Source of the DNA: Candidatus Wolframiiraptor sp. EX4484-121
Lineage (GTDB): Archaea > Thermoproteota > Nitrososphaeria_A > Caldarchaeales > Wolframiiraptoraceae
DNA length: 8,335 nt
Direction of reading: 5' to 3'
Assembly (NCBI GenBank): GCA_002255105.1
Contig: NJEK01000054.1
Coordinates: 1 to 8,335 of the forward strand
Shown: piece after piece, positions 6,817 to 8,335 of the stretch
Position numbering within the stretch: the first letter of the stretch is position 1
How the letters are laid out: the number at the start of each line of letters is the position of its first letter
Notes under the pieces: model-generated
What the model saw: the letters and a program-made list of their open reading frames with translations, nothing else
The model's database searches: none
What the model was told of the DNA's origin: nothing
Position numbers and translations under genes: made by a program

Positions 6817-7887
6817 CTATCCTATCATCAGACCCTCAAGCGAGGACTTCTCAACCAATATGTTCCTCGACCTCATCTCCCATCGCTCGCTCCTGGTTGC
6901 TAGGATGAATTCGCCCTTGATCTTCACCTCATCGACGTTTCTAGCGCCTATGTATCCGAAACCGCTCTTCAATCCACCGATTATATTCTTCAAGATCTCC
7001 CTCACAGATCCCTTATACGGTATTAGGCTTGAGACACCCTCGGGGACGAGCTTCGAATATCTATCAAGCCTGTAGATAACTTCCCTAGATCCCATCCCCC
7101 TATACCTCTTAAACCTGAATCCATCCCTCTCGATAAGCTCGCCTGGAGCTTCATCGGTTCCGGCGAGCATGCTTCCAAGCATGACGCAGTCAGCTCCAGC
7201 CGCTATCGCCTTAACGATGTCTCCGATCCTCTTCACGCCGCCGTCCGCGATCACGGGAACCCCATATTTCGACGCGACATCCGAGACCCACGCGACCGCC
7301 GAGAGCTGTGGAACGCCGACCCCGCTCACCTCCCTAGTTATGCATATCGATCCAGATCCCATCCCAACTCTGAGCCCATCGGCTTCGGCGGCTATCAGGT
7401 CTTCGGCAGCCTCGGCCGTCACTATGTTTCCAGCCACCACGTCTACATCTCCGATCCTCTTATAGATCTTCAAGCTCTCCAGAACATTTCTACTGTGGCC
7501 GTGGGCGACGTCGATCACTATCAGATCTACTCCAGCGTCGATCAACGCCTTAGCCCTCCTCTCATCGAATACGCCGACGGCGGCTCCGACGATCAAACCT
7601 CTCTCCTTGACCGCTTTAACCTCCTCGACCTGCCTCTCAACGCTCATATTCCTATGGATTATACCGATCCCCCCAAGCTCGGCCAAGGCCGCGGCCATCT
7701 CCGACTCGGTAACCGTATCCATCGGGGAACTCACGACGGGAATCCCGAGCCTGACGTTTCTCGAGATCCTCGTGGATAGGTCTACATCGTCCTTTGGAAC
7801 AACGTCGGAGAAGCCAGGCTTCAATAAGACATCTTCATAGCCTAATGCGGGAGCCGCCGACGCCAATTTTCTCGAGAAGAGCCCCAT
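6817..7887 (-). CDS. guaB: IMP dehydrogenase, CBS-domain-less form
   Basis: IMPDH oxidises IMP to XMP with NAD+, the committed step to GMP. The 356-residue protein is a single (beta/alpha)8 barrel. GYEDVLLKPG (16-25) and SSPMDTVTE (53-61) open it. GSICITREVSGVGVPQ (179-194) holds the catalytic Cys, C182. ADGG at 214-217 and GSMLAGTDE at 238-246 bind phosphate and base. The mobile flap has RGMGS (263-267) and the Arg-Tyr pair R276-Y277 that activates water, followed by LVPEGV and PYKG. The flap and ICITREVSGVGVPQ favour IMPDH over GMP reductase. The ~120-residue CBS pair normally inserted after HRNMS (78-82) is absent: the chain runs directly to RGLIVGAAVG. Hence no CBS-mediated nucleotide control is expected. 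The C-terminus after GEFI is divergent. The start fits the family and a TATA box 27 nt upstream. Confidence 0.92.
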   Translation of the reverse strand: MGLFSRKLASAAPALGYEDVLLKPGFSDVVPKDDVDLSTRISRNVRLGIPVVSSPMDTVTESEMAAALAELGGIGIIHRNMSVERQVEEVKAVKERGLIVGAAVGVFDERRAKALIDAGVDLIVIDVAHGHSRNVLESLKIYKRIGDVDVVAGNIVTAEAAEDLIAAEADGLRVGMGSGSICITREVSGVGVPQLSAVAWVSDVASKYGVPVIADGGVKRIGDIVKAIAAGADCVMLGSMLAGTDEAPGELIERDGFRFKRYRGMGSREVIYRLDRYSKLVPEGVSSLIPYKGSVREILKNIIGGLKSGFGYIGARNVDEVKIKGEFILATRSERWEMRSRNILVEKSSLEGLMIG

Positions 7888-7896
7888 TATATCATT

Positions 7897-7912
7897 AGGA
7901 GCATAGCCTCCT
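7897..7912. repeat. Inverted repeat AGGAG-N6-CTCCT in the guaB promoter
   Basis: Perfect 5-bp arms (7897-7901 and 7908-7912) lie between the guaB TATA box and its ATG. This is where an operator could act, but the arms are short and only one copy is seen. Confidence 0.3.
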
Positions 7913-7917
7913 TTTAT
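7912..7917 (-). promoter_or_regulatory. TATA box for guaB
   Basis: ATAAAA on the minus strand is centred ~27 nt before the guaB ATG, so the mRNA is probably leaderless. It sits 13 bp downstream of the D box of the guide RNA. Confidence 0.55.
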
Positions 7918-7930
7918 CCTTTAGCCTAAG

Positions 7931-7979
7931 TCAGCTCGGGTATCACTCATCACGGCTCAGAAATACCCGCACTCATCAC
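7931..7979 (-). ncRNA. Box C/D guide sRNA with two 12-nt guides
   Basis: On the minus strand the order is: box C GTGATGA (7979-7973), guide 1 GTGCGGGTATTT (7972-7961), box D' CTGA (7960-7957), a 3-nt spacer GCC, box C' GTGATGA (7953-7947), guide 2 GTGATACCCGAG (7946-7935), box D CTGA (7934-7931). All four boxes match consensus exactly and both guides are the canonical 12 nt of archaeal C/D sRNAs, which bind L7Ae, Nop5 and fibrillarin. By the D+5 rule, guide 1 would methylate the A in AAAUA of target AAAUACCCGCAC, and guide 2 the second G in CUCGG of target CUCGGGUAUCAC. Targets are not assigned. The ends given are box to box; the mature RNA likely extends a few nt each way, and only a weak terminal stem (one G-C pair) is visible. 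The RNA may have its own promoter at 8004-8017. Alternative explanations for this arrangement are improbable. Confidence 0.92.
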
Positions 7980-8003
7980 CGTAAACCATCCATCCCCCAT
8001 ACC

Positions 8004-8017
8004 TATTAAGTCTATAT
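8004..8017 (-). promoter_or_regulatory. Putative promoter of the C/D sRNA
   Basis: On the minus strand ATATAG and TTAATA lie in tandem. TTAATA is centred ~27 nt before the first base of box C, and ATATAG ~35 nt before it. Either would start the RNA at, or within about 8 nt of, box C. Confidence 0.5.
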
Positions 8018-8057
8018 CTGAGCAACTCGAATCCACTCGGTTTAGATGTGGGGTTAC

Positions 8058-8069
8058 CTATGGCCATAG
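8058..8069. repeat. 12-bp perfect palindrome CTATGGCCATAG
   Basis: The perfect palindrome lies in the 132-bp gap between the adenosine-specific kinase stop and the C/D sRNA. A second, odd-length palindrome, AGCCG-C-CGGCT, lies at 8085-8095. They might form part of the 3' end of the kinase message or bind a dimeric regulator; nothing here distinguishes these. Confidence 0.3.
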
Positions 8070-8111
8070 TTTTATGGGGCTTGGAGCCGCCGGCTTTCCC
8101 GATTCCGCCGT

Positions 8112-8335
8112 TTATCCAAACTTATACCCTATCTTCCTCAGGAATTCCCTCCTCTTCCTGATGTCCTCATCTCCTTCAATTCCCTTCGGCTTGAATCCAT
8201 CGACCACCCCCACGACCGCCCTACCCTGATCCGTCTCAGCAACTATCACCTGCAGCGGGTTCGCGGTCGCCGCCAGAATCGAGCAGACCTCCGGAACGCT
8301 CTTCAGCCTCTGCATCACGTTTATCGGATACATCT
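8112..8335 (-). CDS. Adenosine-specific kinase (PF04008 type), C-terminal part
   Basis: Only the last ~74 codons are present; the frame is open to the window edge. The ATG at 8333 reads as an internal Met, since relatives are about 160-165 residues long and have YPINV followed by PEVC in mid-protein. Visible family blocks are [37 protein letters not shown] and the terminal [10 protein letters not shown]. The family, first characterised in Pyrobaculum, is a small archaeal/bacterial enzyme reported to phosphorylate or bind adenosine nucleosides; the exact reaction is less secure than the family membership. It lies upstream of the C/D sRNA and guaB on the same strand, which fits a purine theme, but the 224-bp gap to guaB and guaB's own promoter argue against a simple operon. 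Confidence 0.85.
   Translation of the reverse strand, partial: MYPINVMQRLKSVPEVCSILAATANPLQVIVAETDQGRAVVGVVDGFKPKGIEGDEDIRKRREFLRKIGYKFG

Noticed and set aside
8015..8111. tRNA or H/ACA RNA in the gap after the adenosine-specific kinase
   Set aside because: A GATTCGA-like stretch and an ACA are present, but no cloverleaf or pocketed hairpin with consistent pairing could be drawn.
8333..8335. ATG at 8333 as the start of the adenosine-specific kinase
   Set aside because: Only ~73 residues would result, less than half the family length, and the visible part aligns to the C-terminal half.

Overview
The window looks like a piece of a compact, protein-dense archaeal chromosome, most likely a thermophile of the TACK type. 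The reasons are archaeal gene families (PIN/ATPase/KH protein, RadB-like recombinase paralogue, archaeal-type ThiI, adenosine-specific kinase, archaeal e-MtaB), A/T-rich TATA-like boxes about 25-35 nt before start codons with no consistent Shine-Dalgarno sites, frequent AGG/AGA and ATA codons, and an archaeal box C/D guide RNA. The lineage cannot be fixed more precisely by eye. There is no sign of phage, plasmid, IS or CRISPR.

Layout. 1-1203 (+): 3' part of a PIN/ATPase/KH-family gene whose nucleotide-binding and KH signature residues are all replaced. 1240-1638 (+): a three-TM protein resembling OST3/OST6 (OSTC), possibly an N-glycosylation accessory subunit. 1644-2303 (-): a RadB/RecA-like ATPase, convergent with the previous gene. 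2338-3591 (-): glutamate dehydrogenase. A divergent promoter region (3592-3723) separates it from a purine-type phosphoribosyltransferase at 3724-4329 (+). 4382-5591 (+): a tRNA methylthiotransferase (e-MtaB) broken by an internal out-of-frame deletion near 5201-5207. 5619-6815 (+): ThiI tRNA sulfurtransferase. 6817-7887 (-): IMP dehydrogenase without CBS domains, convergent with thiI with 1 bp between stops. 7931-7979 (-): a box C/D guide RNA in the gap upstream of guaB. 8112-8335 (-): C-terminal part of an adenosine-specific kinase.

Themes. Three genes concern purine nucleotides (phosphoribosyltransferase, guaB, adenosine-specific kinase). Two encode tRNA-modifying enzymes (e-MtaB for ms2t6A37, ThiI for s4U8), and the guide RNA directs 2'-O-methylation, so RNA modification is the second theme. 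Genes are mostly single transcription units, each with its own TATA-like box, and intergenic spaces are very short.

The most notable item is the unlabelled box C/D sRNA: two exact GTGATGA and two exact CTGA boxes, two 12-nt guides, and guides that are complementary to each other over 7 nt. Next are the ATPase/KH protein that has lost its motifs but keeps an open frame, and the broken methylthiotransferase with a CX4CX2C radical-SAM motif.
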